A DNA stretch of 64,000 nt, taken from the NCBI GenBank assembly GCA_910578645.1, contig CAJTQI010000002.1, forward strand, positions 472,844 to 536,843, in the 5' to 3' direction. Positions 47,026 through 56,676 of this stretch are shown here, one piece after another. Under the pieces are notes generated by a model. That model was not told the origin of the DNA, did not search any database, and worked only from the letters and a program-made list of their open reading frames with translations. A program made the translations under genes and the position numbers. Numbering within the stretch: position 1 is the stretch's first letter; each line of letters opens with the position of its first letter. This stretch comes from an uncultured Lachnospiraceae bacterium. Lineage in GTDB: Bacteria > Bacillota > Clostridia > Lachnospirales > Lachnospiraceae.

Positions 47026-48732
47026 TTAACTTCTAAGCGTAAATACGGAAACCATATCGCTCAGTACGGTTGCCTGTGCGGTGAGCTCTTCGCTTGTTGC
47101 GGATGTTTCCTGTGCCGCTGCGGAGTTATTCTGTACAACTTCTGCAATTCTTTCTACTGCCTGGTCTGCCTGCTGCATACTTTCCGACTGTTCAAGAGAT
47201 ATTTCTTTCATTTTCCTTGCACTGTCTGCAACCATCTTTACGCCGTCCACTACTTCTCTTAATGAATCGGAAGCTTTTGTTGCATTCTTGCTTCCTTCTT
47301 TTACTTCATTGATAGCTGTTTCTATCAGTGATTTTGAATCGACTGCAGATTTTGCACTTTGCTCGGCAAGATTACGAATCTGGTCTGCAACCACTGCGAA
47401 TCCACGTCCTGCGTCTCCGGCTCTTGCCGCCTCAATGGAAGCGTTTAAGGACAGCAGGTTTGTCTGGCTTGCAATATCTTCAATCTGTACAATAATCTCG
47501 CCGATTTTCTCAGATGTCTCGCTGATACGCAGCATAGCGCTCATCATGGATTCCATATCCTCACGGCTGTTCTCCGCCACATTTGCATACTTACGGGCTT
47601 CGTTATAGGATTTCTCCAGTTCATCGGCCGTGGTTTTAATACCGTTGCTCAGTTCATCAATTGTTGCCTGCATCTCCTCCACGGCGGCTGCCTGGTCGGT
47701 TGCGCCCTCTGCTACAGACTGTGAAGCCTCGGCAAGATTTGTGGAGCCTGTCAATACCTGTGCGGATGCCTCGTTTACTCCTTTGAGTGTGGTATCCATC
47801 TGACGGTTCATTTCCCTGATTCCCATCAATAAAGCGGTAAATGCCCCCGTATACTGTTCTTCACATTCTGTTCTGATTACAAAGTTTCCGTCTGCCATTT
47901 CGTTTAACAGTCTGCCCGCATCCTTAATAATGGTATGAATCCGTTCAGCCATGGAAATAGTGCTGTCCACAAGTTCTGCCACTTCATCCTCGGATTCAAC
48001 CACTGGGAATGGCGAATCCAAATCGCCTTCCGCAAATGTGGCGAATCGGTCTTTTAATTCATTTATCGGCTTTTCGATACTACTTGAAATGGCCTTTGAA
48101 AGTTTCATTGAGTATACAACAACGGAAACCAATACAGCGATAACCAGTACGATTAGTACATACAATAGCACTTTCAGAAATGTTCTTTTTTCTGTGCCTT
48201 CTGCTGAATTTATCGACATCAGGTTCTCTATTGCGTCATCCAGCGCGTCGTATTTTGGCGAAGCTTCAGCCGCCATCAATTCTTGGGCTTTAATGGAGGA
48301 TTCGGTATCCGTTGATGAGCCTAAGACAACCACTTTCGCATCGGCTTCTTTATATTCTGCCCATGCCTTATCAATTGCCTCCATACAGGCATGTCCCTCC
48401 TCTGTAATCATCGTAGGACGAATCTTCTCCAGCATGTTTTCAAAATTAACGACAGCTTCGTCATGTTGTTCTATCATAGGATTAATTAATTCTTCTGTCG
48501 CGTATCCAATCATTCCTCTTGTAGCAGCCCTTATTTCCGCCGATTCATTCATCGCCAATGCAATGTCCCCCTGAGGATATGCATAGTAATCCAACACTCT
48601 TTCATAATTGAATACCATATATAGCATCACTGCCGTTATTAATACAGCCACTACTCCAAAAATACGAATAACTTGTGAGAATGACTTGTTAAGCCGGGCA
48701 CCTATCTTCATTTTGTTAAGTTGTTTAATCAT
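47026..48732 (-). CDS. Methyl-accepting chemotaxis protein with four-helix-bundle sensor
   Basis: A 568-residue chemoreceptor. The first membrane helix (IFGVVAVLITAVMLYMVFN) and second (FLKVLLYVLIVLVIAVLVSVVV) bracket an outside region of about 150 residues predicted as a four-helix bundle (4HB_MCP type). A HAMP domain follows (SIEKPINELKDRFATFAEGDL). The signalling hairpin is complete with the tip IASQTNLLSLNASIEAARAGDAG and VVADQIRNLAEQSAKSA. It is convergent with the flagellin operon, consistent with a motile cell. The ligand is not predictable. Confidence 0.93.
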   Translation of the reverse strand: MIKQLNKMKIGARLNKSFSQVIRIFGVVAVLITAVMLYMVFNYERVLDYYAYPQGDIALAMNESAEIRAATRGMIGYATEELINPMIEQHDEAVVNFENMLEKIRPTMITEEGHACMEAIDKAWAEYKEADAKVVVLGSSTDTESSIKAQELMAAEASPKYDALDDAIENLMSINSAEGTEKRTFLKVLLYVLIVLVIAVLVSVVVYSMKLSKAISSSIEKPINELKDRFATFAEGDLDSPFPVVESEDEVAELVDSTISMAERIHTIIKDAGRLLNEMADGNFVIRTECEEQYTGAFTALLMGIREMNRQMDTTLKGVNEASAQVLTGSTNLAEASQSVAEGATDQAAAVEEMQATIDELSNGIKTTADELEKSYNEARKYANVAENSREDMESMMSAMLRISETSEKIGEIIVQIEDIASQTNLLSLNASIEAARAGDAGRGFAVVADQIRNLAEQSAKSAVDSKSLIETAINEVKEGSKNATKASDSLREVVDGVKMVADSARKMKEISLEQSESMQQADQAVERIAEVVQNNSAAAQETSATSEELTAQATVLSDMVSVFTLRS

Positions 48733-49235
48733 CTTCTCAAATCTCCTTTACCTTTTATTTTTATCAGTGGCATAGGAATGTTGGTTCGCAGTCAGTTTTC
48801 TTAATTTTTTATAACCGATGCCGCCGGACATTTTCCTTTTACAAAAAATTAATGATTCTCAAAGTTTCCATATTTATAGATAAAGCGCTAAAGGAATTTC
48901 ATAACCGTTACAGCAGTTCTATCTATTTGTTCCTTTCCACATTAATATGCTTAGCCAAATAGTACCATATTCCCACCAAATCTTCAATATTTTTCATCAT
49001 TTTTCTTACCGTTTTTCATCATTTTTGCGACAGCTTTGATAACTTTAAGAAAAATTCTGAATTATCCTGCAAACGTAAGCTTTCTGTTTCGGATATGTGT
49101 TGCTTTGTCCGTTGGCGTATCACTGTAAATATAAAACTCCCTTTTCGGAATTGTGTACCCACTGAAGATGGGTTAATAAATATACATTGCAGGTAGCGGG
49201 CAAATATTTTATCATCAAGCATATCAATCGGGAAT
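48733..49235. other. Intergenic stretch with no supported gene
   Basis: About 500 bases, AT-rich. Short reading frames on the minus strand near 49019-49324 have no ribosome site and lie partly antisense to the next gene. I see repeated TTTTTCATCATTTTT-like text near 48990-49025 but no clear terminator or RNA fold. Confidence 0.5.
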
Positions 49236-49931
49236 TTGGGGGAGATAAAATGGGATAGACCAATCACAACGCTGTTTATGCTTATGTCGGTTGACGGAAA
49301 AATCAGCACGGGAGCAACTGACAATTTGGATGTGGATAAAGATTTTCCTAAAATCGCAGGCGTGAGGGAGGGTTTGCATCAATATTATGAAATAGAACAG
49401 ACAACGGACTTGTGGTCACTTAACTCTGGTAGAGTACAGGATAAGATGGGCGTCAACACGAAGGAAATACCGAATAAGACGTCCATTTTCTTTGTAGTGA
49501 TTGACAACAGTCATTTGACCGAACATAGTACTCGCTATTTTTGTGCCCTGTCAAAAGAATTTGTACTTATTACATCCAATACAGACCATCCGGCGTTCCG
49601 GGTGGATGAGGATAATCTTCATATCATCTGTCAAAATGAGTTATTTTTGAGGGATGCACATGTAAAACTTAAGTTGGAATTTGGATGTCAGAGGCTCACC
49701 ATACAAAGCGGCGGCACATTAAATGGCTCGTTTCTTCGGGAAAAGCTGTTAGATTATATTGATATTGTTGTTGCGCCTATTTTAATCGGCGGCAAAGATA
49801 CATCTACCCTGATTGATGGAAAATCTTTGCTATCGGAGCATGAATTATCACAATTAGGGGTGTTGAAATTGCAAAAATGTATGGTTTTGGAGGACTCATA
49901 TCTCAGATTGTGCTATAAGGTGCTCCATTGA
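49236..49931 (+). CDS. RibD C-terminal-domain reductase (dihydrofolate-reductase-like fold)
   Basis: A 231-residue pyrimidine-reductase-type protein. The NADPH-binding fold is shown by ITTLFMLMSVDGKISTGATD, RLTIQSGGTLNGSFLREKLLDYI and VAPILIGGKDTSTL. This family includes stand-alone RibD-like reductases of unknown substrate. The start is troubled. An ATG at 49250 with GGGGGAG upstream runs ATG GGA TAG and stops at once; removing one G from that GGG would give MDRPITTLF, a normal start. As written, only TTG 49236 or a later ATG (49278, FMLM) opens the frame. The gene may be weakly expressed, or the extra G may be a sequencing error. Confidence 0.75.
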   Translation: MGEIKWDRPITTLFMLMSVDGKISTGATDNLDVDKDFPKIAGVREGLHQYYEIEQTTDLWSLNSGRVQDKMGVNTKEIPNKTSIFFVVIDNSHLTEHSTRYFCALSKEFVLITSNTDHPAFRVDEDNLHIICQNELFLRDAHVKLKLEFGCQRLTIQSGGTLNGSFLREKLLDYIDIVVAPILIGGKDTSTLIDGKSLLSEHELSQLGVLKLQKCMVLEDSYLRLCYKVLH

Positions 49932-50287
49932 CAAATTCAATTTGTAAAATTGATAGGTGAGTGCAAATTCAGTAGTCATATGTAAGGAAATATATTTTAC
50001 AATCAGTTTAAAGCAGTGAAAACACTTTTCTGAAAAGGGAGATATAAAAAAGTAATGTAAAATAAGAGATTTTTTGATAAAATATGTGAGGATTGTAATT
50101 ATATGTACGCTCGGAAGCTCTCTTGCACCTGCCTCTGTGGTTGATTTTTCGCTATATGTGCATTAATTTCATCAACTTACGTTTTACGTATGCTTCATAA
50201 ATTGATGCTCGTCTGACAAAAAATCATCTCACATAATCAGGCACAAGAAACACTGAGAATACACTTATGGTAAGAGAGGATAGGAAG
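49932..50287. other. Intergenic stretch with no supported gene
   Basis: About 350 bases of AT-rich sequence between the reductase and the MBL hydrolase. Near its end the ribosome site GAGGATAGGAAG serves the next gene. I see no strong hairpin, repeat or RNA motif. Confidence 0.5.
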
Positions 50288-51472
50288 ATGAAAAGAATCT
50301 GTAGGTATATGGTAAACTTAATACTGTCGGTTTCAATTTTGGCCGGGGCAATATCTCTCACGCCAACAACTTCGTTGGCAGCTCCAAACACGGCAGATGA
50401 AATGAAAGTACACTTCATGGATGTAGGGCAGGGAGACTCTACGTTAATCACCTGCGGAGGCCATTCTATGTTGATTGATACGGGGGATGATTCGAAGGGG
50501 ACGGCGATACAAAATTATTTGAAAAAACAAAAGGTAGATGAGCTGGATTATTTGGTTCTGACACATCCGGATGCGGACCATATCGGCGGCGCTCCGGTTA
50601 TTGTAACCAAGTTTGATATCAAAAAAGTATTTGTATCCAATTATGAGAAAGACAATAAAACATATCGGAAATTAATTGAGGCGTTAGGCAGCGAAAAACT
50701 AAAATATACGACCCCTAAAGTTGGTTCTCAGTACTCTCTGGGAACAGCTAAAATAACAATACTAGCCCCCAATGGTGAATATGACAATCCGAATGATTCA
50801 TCCGTCGCTTTGATGGTTCAAAACGGAAACAATAAGTTTCTTTTTACCGGTGATGCGTCGGAAGACGCAGAGAATGATATATTGGCGAACGATGTTGATA
50901 TTTCGGCTGATGTGTATAAAGTGGGACACCATGGAAGCAAATATTCGACTTCCGAAGATTTTTTCGGGTCAGTAAATCCTGCATATGCGGTTATCAGTTG
51001 TGGGGAAGATAATTCGTACGGGCACCCGCATGCCGAAACTCTTAATACACTTAGAATGAATGGTGTTGCCGTATACAGGACGGATGAGGACGGAACGATA
51101 ATAGCGACATCCGATGGGAAGAAGATAACCTTCAATGTTCCCGCATCCGAAACATGGAAGTCAGGTGAGCCCACAAAATCCGGCAAAGAAAAAGCAAAAA
51201 ACAGCTCCCAAGAGGAATCGGATTCTAATGGTATTTCTTCGGCAAAGCCTATGTCCCAGAATGAAGAATCATCAACTGTTATAGAAGAGATTCCGGAAGA
51301 GATAAATGACACAGAGACGGCGGAGATTACATATGTGTTGAATGTGGAGACCAATAAATTCCATAAACCGTCCTGTAGTTTCCTGCCTACAAAGAACAGA
51401 AAGGATTCTTCGGAAAGCAGGGAGAGCATTATTTCACAAGGGTATGTACCTTGTAAGAAATGTAATCCATAG
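50288..51472 (+). CDS. Secreted ComEC-like metallo-beta-lactamase-fold hydrolase
   Basis: A 394-residue exported protein. The N-terminal signal peptide (KRICRYMVNLILSVSILAGA, cleavage near SLAAPN) leads to an MBL domain: HFMDVGQGDSTLI, LTHPDADHIGG (HxDxDH motif), FLFTGDAS and YKVGHHGSKYST. This is the ComEC soluble-domain type, found in enzymes acting on DNA or nucleotides. After residue 290 is a Ser/Glu-rich linker, then a C-terminal segment YVLNVETNKFHKPSCSFLPT ... YVPCKKCNP. That Cys layout resembles small nuclease-associated or Ada-like metal-binding tails. It may be an extracellular nuclease; this is inferred. Confidence 0.85.
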   Translation: MKRICRYMVNLILSVSILAGAISLTPTTSLAAPNTADEMKVHFMDVGQGDSTLITCGGHSMLIDTGDDSKGTAIQNYLKKQKVDELDYLVLTHPDADHIGGAPVIVTKFDIKKVFVSNYEKDNKTYRKLIEALGSEKLKYTTPKVGSQYSLGTAKITILAPNGEYDNPNDSSVALMVQNGNNKFLFTGDASEDAENDILANDVDISADVYKVGHHGSKYSTSEDFFGSVNPAYAVISCGEDNSYGHPHAETLNTLRMNGVAVYRTDEDGTIIATSDGKKITFNVPASETWKSGEPTKSGKEKAKNSSQEESDSNGISSAKPMSQNEESSTVIEEIPEEINDTETAEITYVLNVETNKFHKPSCSFLPTKNRKDSSESRESIISQGYVPCKKCNP

Positions 51473-51589
51473 ATTTGTAACTTTCAGTCTAACAGGTAGA
51501 AAATGTACTGAATGATTACGATGCAACAATCGAAAGTCTAAAACACGTGGCAGGAAGTAAGCGATATTTTCTGTTATGGCCATAAAAAG

Positions 51590-51632
51590 ACAAAATCCCC
51601 GGGGACGGCCGATGGCCCGCCCGGGGATTTGT
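51590..51632. terminator. Bidirectional terminator between MBL hydrolase and GPH pseudogene
   Basis: AAATCCCCGGG pairs with CCCGGGGATTT, enclosing a GC-rich inner loop (GACGGCCGATGGCCCG). A-rich and T-rich flanks allow use from both directions. Confidence 0.75.
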
Positions 51633-51656
51633 ATGTTAAAAAGCTATATTCTATGG

Positions 51657-52902
51657 TCAGCTTTTTGCTTTGCGTTCCTCAATTTCTTTGATATATTGAG
51701 GATTTTTGGTTTCCACGTCCAAAAACCATATATCAATCAACAGAATGATTGCGATGAGCAACGGACCGAATTTGAAAAATCCATTGATGCCAGAGACAGC
51801 TTGTGCGGTTTAGGCTGCGGCCTTTCCGTCATATCCGATGGCGGTAAGCACGAAACCAAAAAGAGCGTTCATGGATCCCTGGCCTACTTTAGCGCCTACC
51901 GAACTTGCGGAGAACAGGACGGACTGGACACGGACGCCGGTTTTCCATTCGCCGTAATCAATGGTGTCGCCGATTAATGCGCCTGCCATGCCCATCGCAA
52001 AGCCCATACCGATTCCGCGAATCAATGCTGTGACAAATAAGATGGAAGTTGTATTTGGCGCTGCAATAAAGATAATCTGGGAGATTACCATCAGGATAGC
52101 GCCGAATAGAACCATCTGTCTTTTTGTGAATTTCTTTAAGAGGAAAGGACAGATTAAAGGTGAGAATGAAATTTGCGCAGAGATTAACCACGAACGCCAT
52201 CCACCAGTATTTGTTCACAAAAGCACATTTGACGCCTTCCAGAATGTTTTCCGGAGGTGCATCGTTATCAATCCGCTCTTTGACGAACAGAATGTTTAAT
52301 GCCAATGGAACCAGGCCAATGATACCGAATACCAGTATGGATTTAATCCATGCGCTCTGTAATTGCTGTCCGCCGAAATAGTTAACCATAGGCATCATAA
52401 CGCTTGCCATGATTGTCTGTGTCAGGGCCGCGAAGAGCATTTTGAAAATCAACATCTGGGAACGGTCCTCAGAATTGTTGGTCACATAAGTAGCCAGGGA
52501 GCCGTGCGCCATACATACATATGTATAAAGGATGGTGTTGAACAGGTTATATGTCACGAAAATATAAGCGACACGGATTGCAATGGTGGAATCCGGTACC
52601 GTGAAGACAAGAACAACGGAAGCAACCATGGGAAGCGTCCATTTTAACAGGACAGGAATACAGTGCCCTAATTTGGATTTATGGGTATCAATTAACTGGC
52701 CCGCGATTAGGTCGGATACACCGTCGAATATCTTGGAAATCATGATAACAGTACCGATTAAGGCGGCATTCATAAAGATAACATCCGTGTAGAAAAACAG
52801 GACATAGGAATTAAACAAGGTATACATCGCGTTCAGTCCCACATCGCCGGAACCATACAGGACTTTTTCAAATAAACTGATTTTATTGGATTCTTTTGGC
52901 AT
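51657..52902 (-). pseudogene. GPH-type sugar:cation symporter, disrupted
   Basis: Three pieces of one glycoside-pentoside-hexuronide transporter can be read. The N-terminal part (from ATG 52902) is normal: MPKESNKISLFEKVLYGSGD through NKYWWMAFVVNLCANF. Near 52150 the frame changes and about 35 residues expected in this family are missing, so a deletion is likely. The next frame gives FLLKKFTKRQMVLFGAILMV to TAIGYDGKAAA, then an in-frame TAA, after which QAVSGINGFFKFGPLLIAII to EERKAKS continues to TGA 51657-51659. Two lesions make a working carrier very unlikely. It probably once imported xylosides together with the neighbouring esterase and AraC/GH39 regulator. Confidence 0.88.
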
Positions 52903-52961
52903 AATTATTTCCTCTCTTTTCATCCTTCTCATAATGTTTATATCATCTGGTGGACTGTTGC

Positions 52962-53870
52962 TTAGCGAATACAACTTTGAATGAAGCTGTCAACAATATC
53001 CACCACTTCCGGGCTCCAGAATTCAGGCCCGCCATGGTCTGCGCCTTTTATCAGATACAGTTTCACATCTTTGCCGCATTTCTTCATCTGACGGTATAGT
53101 ATCACGCTGCCTTCGCAGTTTACGATGCGGTCCTTTGTTCCATGAAGGATAATGGTTGGCGCAATGTCGGTTTCTGGCGTGATGTTGCATTCTACGGAGA
53201 GTTTTCTTTTTAACTCCATATTGCCGCGCAAATCCACATGCCCCATCACCATGCCTTCCGGGCTGTCCGGCTGGCAGTGGAGGAGCTGTGTGGGATTGGA
53301 ATCCTCCGCCATTACACTGGTGCTTCCATAGTAATTGACAATGCCTTTTACCTGGGCGGATATGCCCGGATAGAGGGTGCCTGACGTGTCATCATGCATG
53401 ATACCGGCAAACATTGCCGTGTGGCCTCCGGAAGAATCTCCGGAAACGATAATTTGTTCCGGATTGATATGGTATTTTGCGGCATTGGCGCGAAGATACC
53501 GTATGGCGTTTTTCGTATCCATGATTTGAGCCGGGAAAGGTGCGATTCCGGAGTGCCTGTATTGTACCACTGCCGTCACATAACCCCGTTCCGCAAGTTT
53601 GGCGACTCTTGGGAGCTGTGCATAGACATCCTGGGGCATCCATGCCGAGCCTTGGACAAACACAACACAGGGGCAGTTCATTTCCGGTTCGTTCCGGGTA
53701 CCCGGCAGAAGGATTTGTAAATGCAGTTTTACACCGTCGAGCTCGGCATATTCTACATTGGGAATATAAGTGACACCCATTTCGTCTCCCGTGGTGTTAA
53801 TTATCCGGGCGTTTTCCACCTCTTCGGTAAATTCCGGAAATTCTTCATAAGTCCATTCTTTGACTTCCAT
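52962..53870 (-). CDS. Alpha/beta-hydrolase esterase (BD-FAE/acetyl esterase type)
   Basis: A 302-residue esterase-like protein. The nucleophile elbow is IVSGDSSGGHTAMFAG, the acid is in LHGTKDRIV and the His in IKGADHGGPEFW. An oxyanion-type segment CVVFVQGSAWMPQD is upstream. The layout fits carbohydrate esterases that remove acetyl or feruloyl groups from xylan. It lies 60 bp before the GPH transporter pseudogene on the same strand, so it was probably part of a xyloside-use operon. The coding frame is intact. Confidence 0.87.
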   Translation of the reverse strand: MEVKEWTYEEFPEFTEEVENARIINTTGDEMGVTYIPNVEYAELDGVKLHLQILLPGTRNEPEMNCPCVVFVQGSAWMPQDVYAQLPRVAKLAERGYVTAVVQYRHSGIAPFPAQIMDTKNAIRYLRANAAKYHINPEQIIVSGDSSGGHTAMFAGIMHDDTSGTLYPGISAQVKGIVNYYGSTSVMAEDSNPTQLLHCQPDSPEGMVMGHVDLRGNMELKRKLSVECNITPETDIAPTIILHGTKDRIVNCEGSVILYRQMKKCGKDVKLYLIKGADHGGPEFWSPEVVDIVDSFIQSCIR

Positions 53871-54113
53871 AGTGAATTTTAATCTCCTCTCTTACGATTG
53901 TCTGACTTGTTGGAATTATTATAATAGGAGGCAAGGTGCTATGCCTATCCGGCTTTAATGGAAGTCGATACCGGATGATTTCTTTTCCGTAAAAAAACAC
54001 GACCTGTCCCGTCATGTGACGGAACAAATCGTGATTAAAAAGTGTGGAAATCATGATTCGGCATTTCAAATAAATATAGATTAGTGTATGTCTGCCGTCC
54101 GATTTAGAGGGCC

Positions 54114-56144
54114 TTATTTTTTATCTATTAAAATCAGACGTACCTCATGTTCATCCAATATGGCAGAATGGCTCCATTCTTTCGTGTCGGTGATATGGAT
54201 TGGTTCATAGTGGAGCCCAAAAGTGCTGATATTATTTAAATATTCTATCTGCTGACGGCCTCTGAAATCCGGTGAGCCTAGTAGCATCCACGTGTCGTAG
54301 CTGCTTCCGTGTTCTATTGTGATGGAGAAACTGTGCTTTAGATAAGTACCTTCCGGTATGTCTGACAGATGCAGATGGAAATTTTTCGTACCGCTTTGCG
54401 TGAATCCATAATATCGGTCTGCTGTGCGCTGTTCTTCCGCCGAAACTGCGTAATCAATACGGTTTTGCATATCATAATGGCAGTAGTGGTAGAGAATAAT
54501 CTGGATTTTTTTATAATCCTTGGTGCGGGTAATCAGATAGCCGTTACCCTGGGCGGTAATGATTCCTTTTTCCTGTTGAAGCATAGTGAGAAACTGGTAG
54601 GAAAAATAACCGGCTTTTGAAATGCCGTTGTAGGTAAGCAGCCCGTATCCTCCGTGATAGAGGCTGGATTTGAGTACCCGTCTTTCGGAGTAGTCTGTCA
54701 GGTGCGTATAAGCAATCCCGTTGATGTTTTGGTTTTCCAGAATGTTTTTTATAATAAAGGCGGCTTTAAAACAGGTATCGTTGCTCAGGTCGCTCTGCCA
54801 GATGGTAGAGTTCCATTCGATAATATGGAAAGGCCGCTTTTCCAGGCCGTATTTTTGCAGTACCTTTTTGCATAATGCGATTTCATGTTTTAATATATCA
54901 GGGTCTGCGCTGACGCAGGCCGGCTCGTCTGATTGCCGGTCGAGCTCGGAGGCGAGCTTGTCTTCAGTCTTGTTTAGAGGTGTTTTGGAATAGTCACAGC
55001 CAAAGCACTGAAATGTAAAAGCGTCCGGCATACAATTGTGGTTCACACAGTAGTCCAGCATTTCTTCCAGGATTTTGGTTCCTTTTAATGAAAGAAATCC
55101 GGTGTCAAGTCCAAAAGCGTAAATCTGTGCATCCGGTGCAAAATTGCGGATGCTCCGGAAGGTTCTTTCGTAATAGGCAAGATACTCCTCCACAGAAAAA
55201 ATATGATAGAAGACGTAGAGTGCATTGATGGGAGCAAAACGCCACCGCAGCACTTCTTCATGCCCGTACCGCTCTAACAGATGGGCCATGACATTTTCTA
55301 CAACAAACTGCCATTTGTCAAGAAGCTTTGGCGTATTGGGAAGATTCATGCAGGAGGTGCCGAAAATATTATGCACTTTTTCCACAAGGCTATAAGGTGT
55401 ATATCCAAATTCAAAGAAAGGCTTTAACCCCAATTCCAGTATTTCGTCGAGCACCATATCCAGGTAGGTGAAGCTTAACCAGGGAGTCCCGTCGGCAGTT
55501 TCATGATACAAGTCCATAGAGTCGTCTAAAATACCGTGAAACCTGATATAGCGAAATCCAATCTCCCTGACGGTGCGTGCGAGAACCTGATAAAGCGTTT
55601 TGGTCATCAGGGAATTTGCCCAGCCGATGTTTATGGTATCATTGTGGCATAAGTGAAGGGGACCCATATTCTTGAGAAGGCTTGTGCGGATATGGACAGG
55701 CGACTGTTGCTTTTTGTCCAAGGGCCTGGATATCTCCTCAAACGCCGCATGTTTTAGCAGGCTCATATAAGAATTTATCTGGAAAGGTGCAGTCTCCAGA
55801 GGTTGCGGGCAGGAACTGGAAGGAAAGTCATCTTTTTCATAATGTTTCTTGCGGTAAGAGCTGGGAGTCTCACCGTATTTTTCATGAAAGTTGAGAATCA
55901 TGGTATTGATATTGGAATATCCGCTGGACATGGCGATATCGGTGATGGTTTTTTGCGTGTGGCATAGAAGATAAGCGACATGGTTTAAGCGGAGCTTCCT
56001 AAGATATTCAGAGAAAGGAATCCCCATATTTTTCTGAAATTCCCGGGACAGATGGCTTTTGGAAAGATAGACGCGGTCGGCAACTTCTTGCATGGAGATG
56101 TTCTCGGAAAAATGCATACTCAGATAGGAGAGTACTTCCTGCAT
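54114..56144 (-). CDS. AraC-type regulator fused to a GH39-like domain
   Basis: The 676-residue frame begins directly with two helix-turn-helix motifs of an AraC DNA-binding domain (SMQEVADRVYLSKSHLSREF and TITDIAMSSGYSNINTMI). It continues into a GH39 beta-xylosidase-like barrel. In GH39 enzymes the acid/base lies in a W-N-E-P motif; the matching place here reads RFAPINALYVF, so that Glu is missing. The nucleophile-type Glu in HIIEWNSTIWQ is kept. The domain is therefore more likely a sugar sensor than an enzyme. The N-terminal cupin part is in another frame (next entry), so the regulator as a whole is damaged; a restart at ATG 56144 (GAGG 4 nt upstream) might still give a protein. Confidence 0.82.
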   Translation of the reverse strand: MQEVLSYLSMHFSENISMQEVADRVYLSKSHLSREFQKNMGIPFSEYLRKLRLNHVAYLLCHTQKTITDIAMSSGYSNINTMILNFHEKYGETPSSYRKKHYEKDDFPSSSCPQPLETAPFQINSYMSLLKHAAFEEISRPLDKKQQSPVHIRTSLLKNMGPLHLCHNDTINIGWANSLMTKTLYQVLARTVREIGFRYIRFHGILDDSMDLYHETADGTPWLSFTYLDMVLDEILELGLKPFFEFGYTPYSLVEKVHNIFGTSCMNLPNTPKLLDKWQFVVENVMAHLLERYGHEEVLRWRFAPINALYVFYHIFSVEEYLAYYERTFRSIRNFAPDAQIYAFGLDTGFLSLKGTKILEEMLDYCVNHNCMPDAFTFQCFGCDYSKTPLNKTEDKLASELDRQSDEPACVSADPDILKHEIALCKKVLQKYGLEKRPFHIIEWNSTIWQSDLSNDTCFKAAFIIKNILENQNINGIAYTHLTDYSERRVLKSSLYHGGYGLLTYNGISKAGYFSYQFLTMLQQEKGIITAQGNGYLITRTKDYKKIQIILYHYCHYDMQNRIDYAVSAEEQRTADRYYGFTQSGTKNFHLHLSDIPEGTYLKHSFSITIEHGSSYDTWMLLGSPDFRGRQQIEYLNNISTFGLHYEPIHITDTKEWSHSAILDEHEVRLILIDKK

Positions 56145-56371
56145 CCGGCCTCAGCATACATCTCATGGTGCTCGTAAGGATTTAGGACAATGAAATCTTC
56201 GGATTCCAGGACATAATTATAACCGGAACCGATAATGGCGATGCGGCCGGACAGTACGTATAAAATTTCAAGTTCACTGTGAAAGTGCGGAATGGACGTA
56301 TTGCAGTCGGATTCAAAACGGATTTCTTCCATAATATGGCGGCCCCCTTGTCCCAAAGAAATTGGTTTCAT
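56120..56371 (-). pseudogene. N-terminal cupin part of the AraC/GH39 regulator, separated by a frameshift and deletion
   Basis: The 83-residue frame reads EEIRFESDCNTSIPHFHSEL, ILYVLSGR and DFIVLNPYEHHEMYAEAG, the sugar-sensing cupin of AraC regulators. It then changes frame where the helix-turn-helix gene begins. In such proteins 80-100 more residues normally follow before the helix-turn-helix, so sequence has been lost at the junction (about 56140-56155). It marks the regulator as a decayed gene. Confidence 0.78.
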
Positions 56372-56676
56372 TATATAAAGGCACTATATAAAAGTCAACA
56401 AGCTTTGAGGAAGTTGCATGTTTCGCTGTATGTCTTTGGGCAGCCGTCCGATTTAGGGTATAAGAATCATGATTCTTGCGTAAAACCTTCACGAATTGTT
56501 GCATGCCGTCGGGCCCTAGCCTGACTAAATCCGGAAAAAAGGAGTGTAAAATGGATAAAGGTGTTTTGCATTGGGAGATAAATATTATAAGATATGATAT
56601 GCTTAACACAACAAAATACTTTTAGGTTATAAGCGCTTGACAAAAAGTGTGATTCAACAGAAGGAGGAGAGCCATA

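Noticed and set aside
49019..49324. A minus-strand 101-codon frame before the RibD-like gene
   Set aside because: No ribosome site or recognisable domain, and it runs antisense over the start of a real gene.
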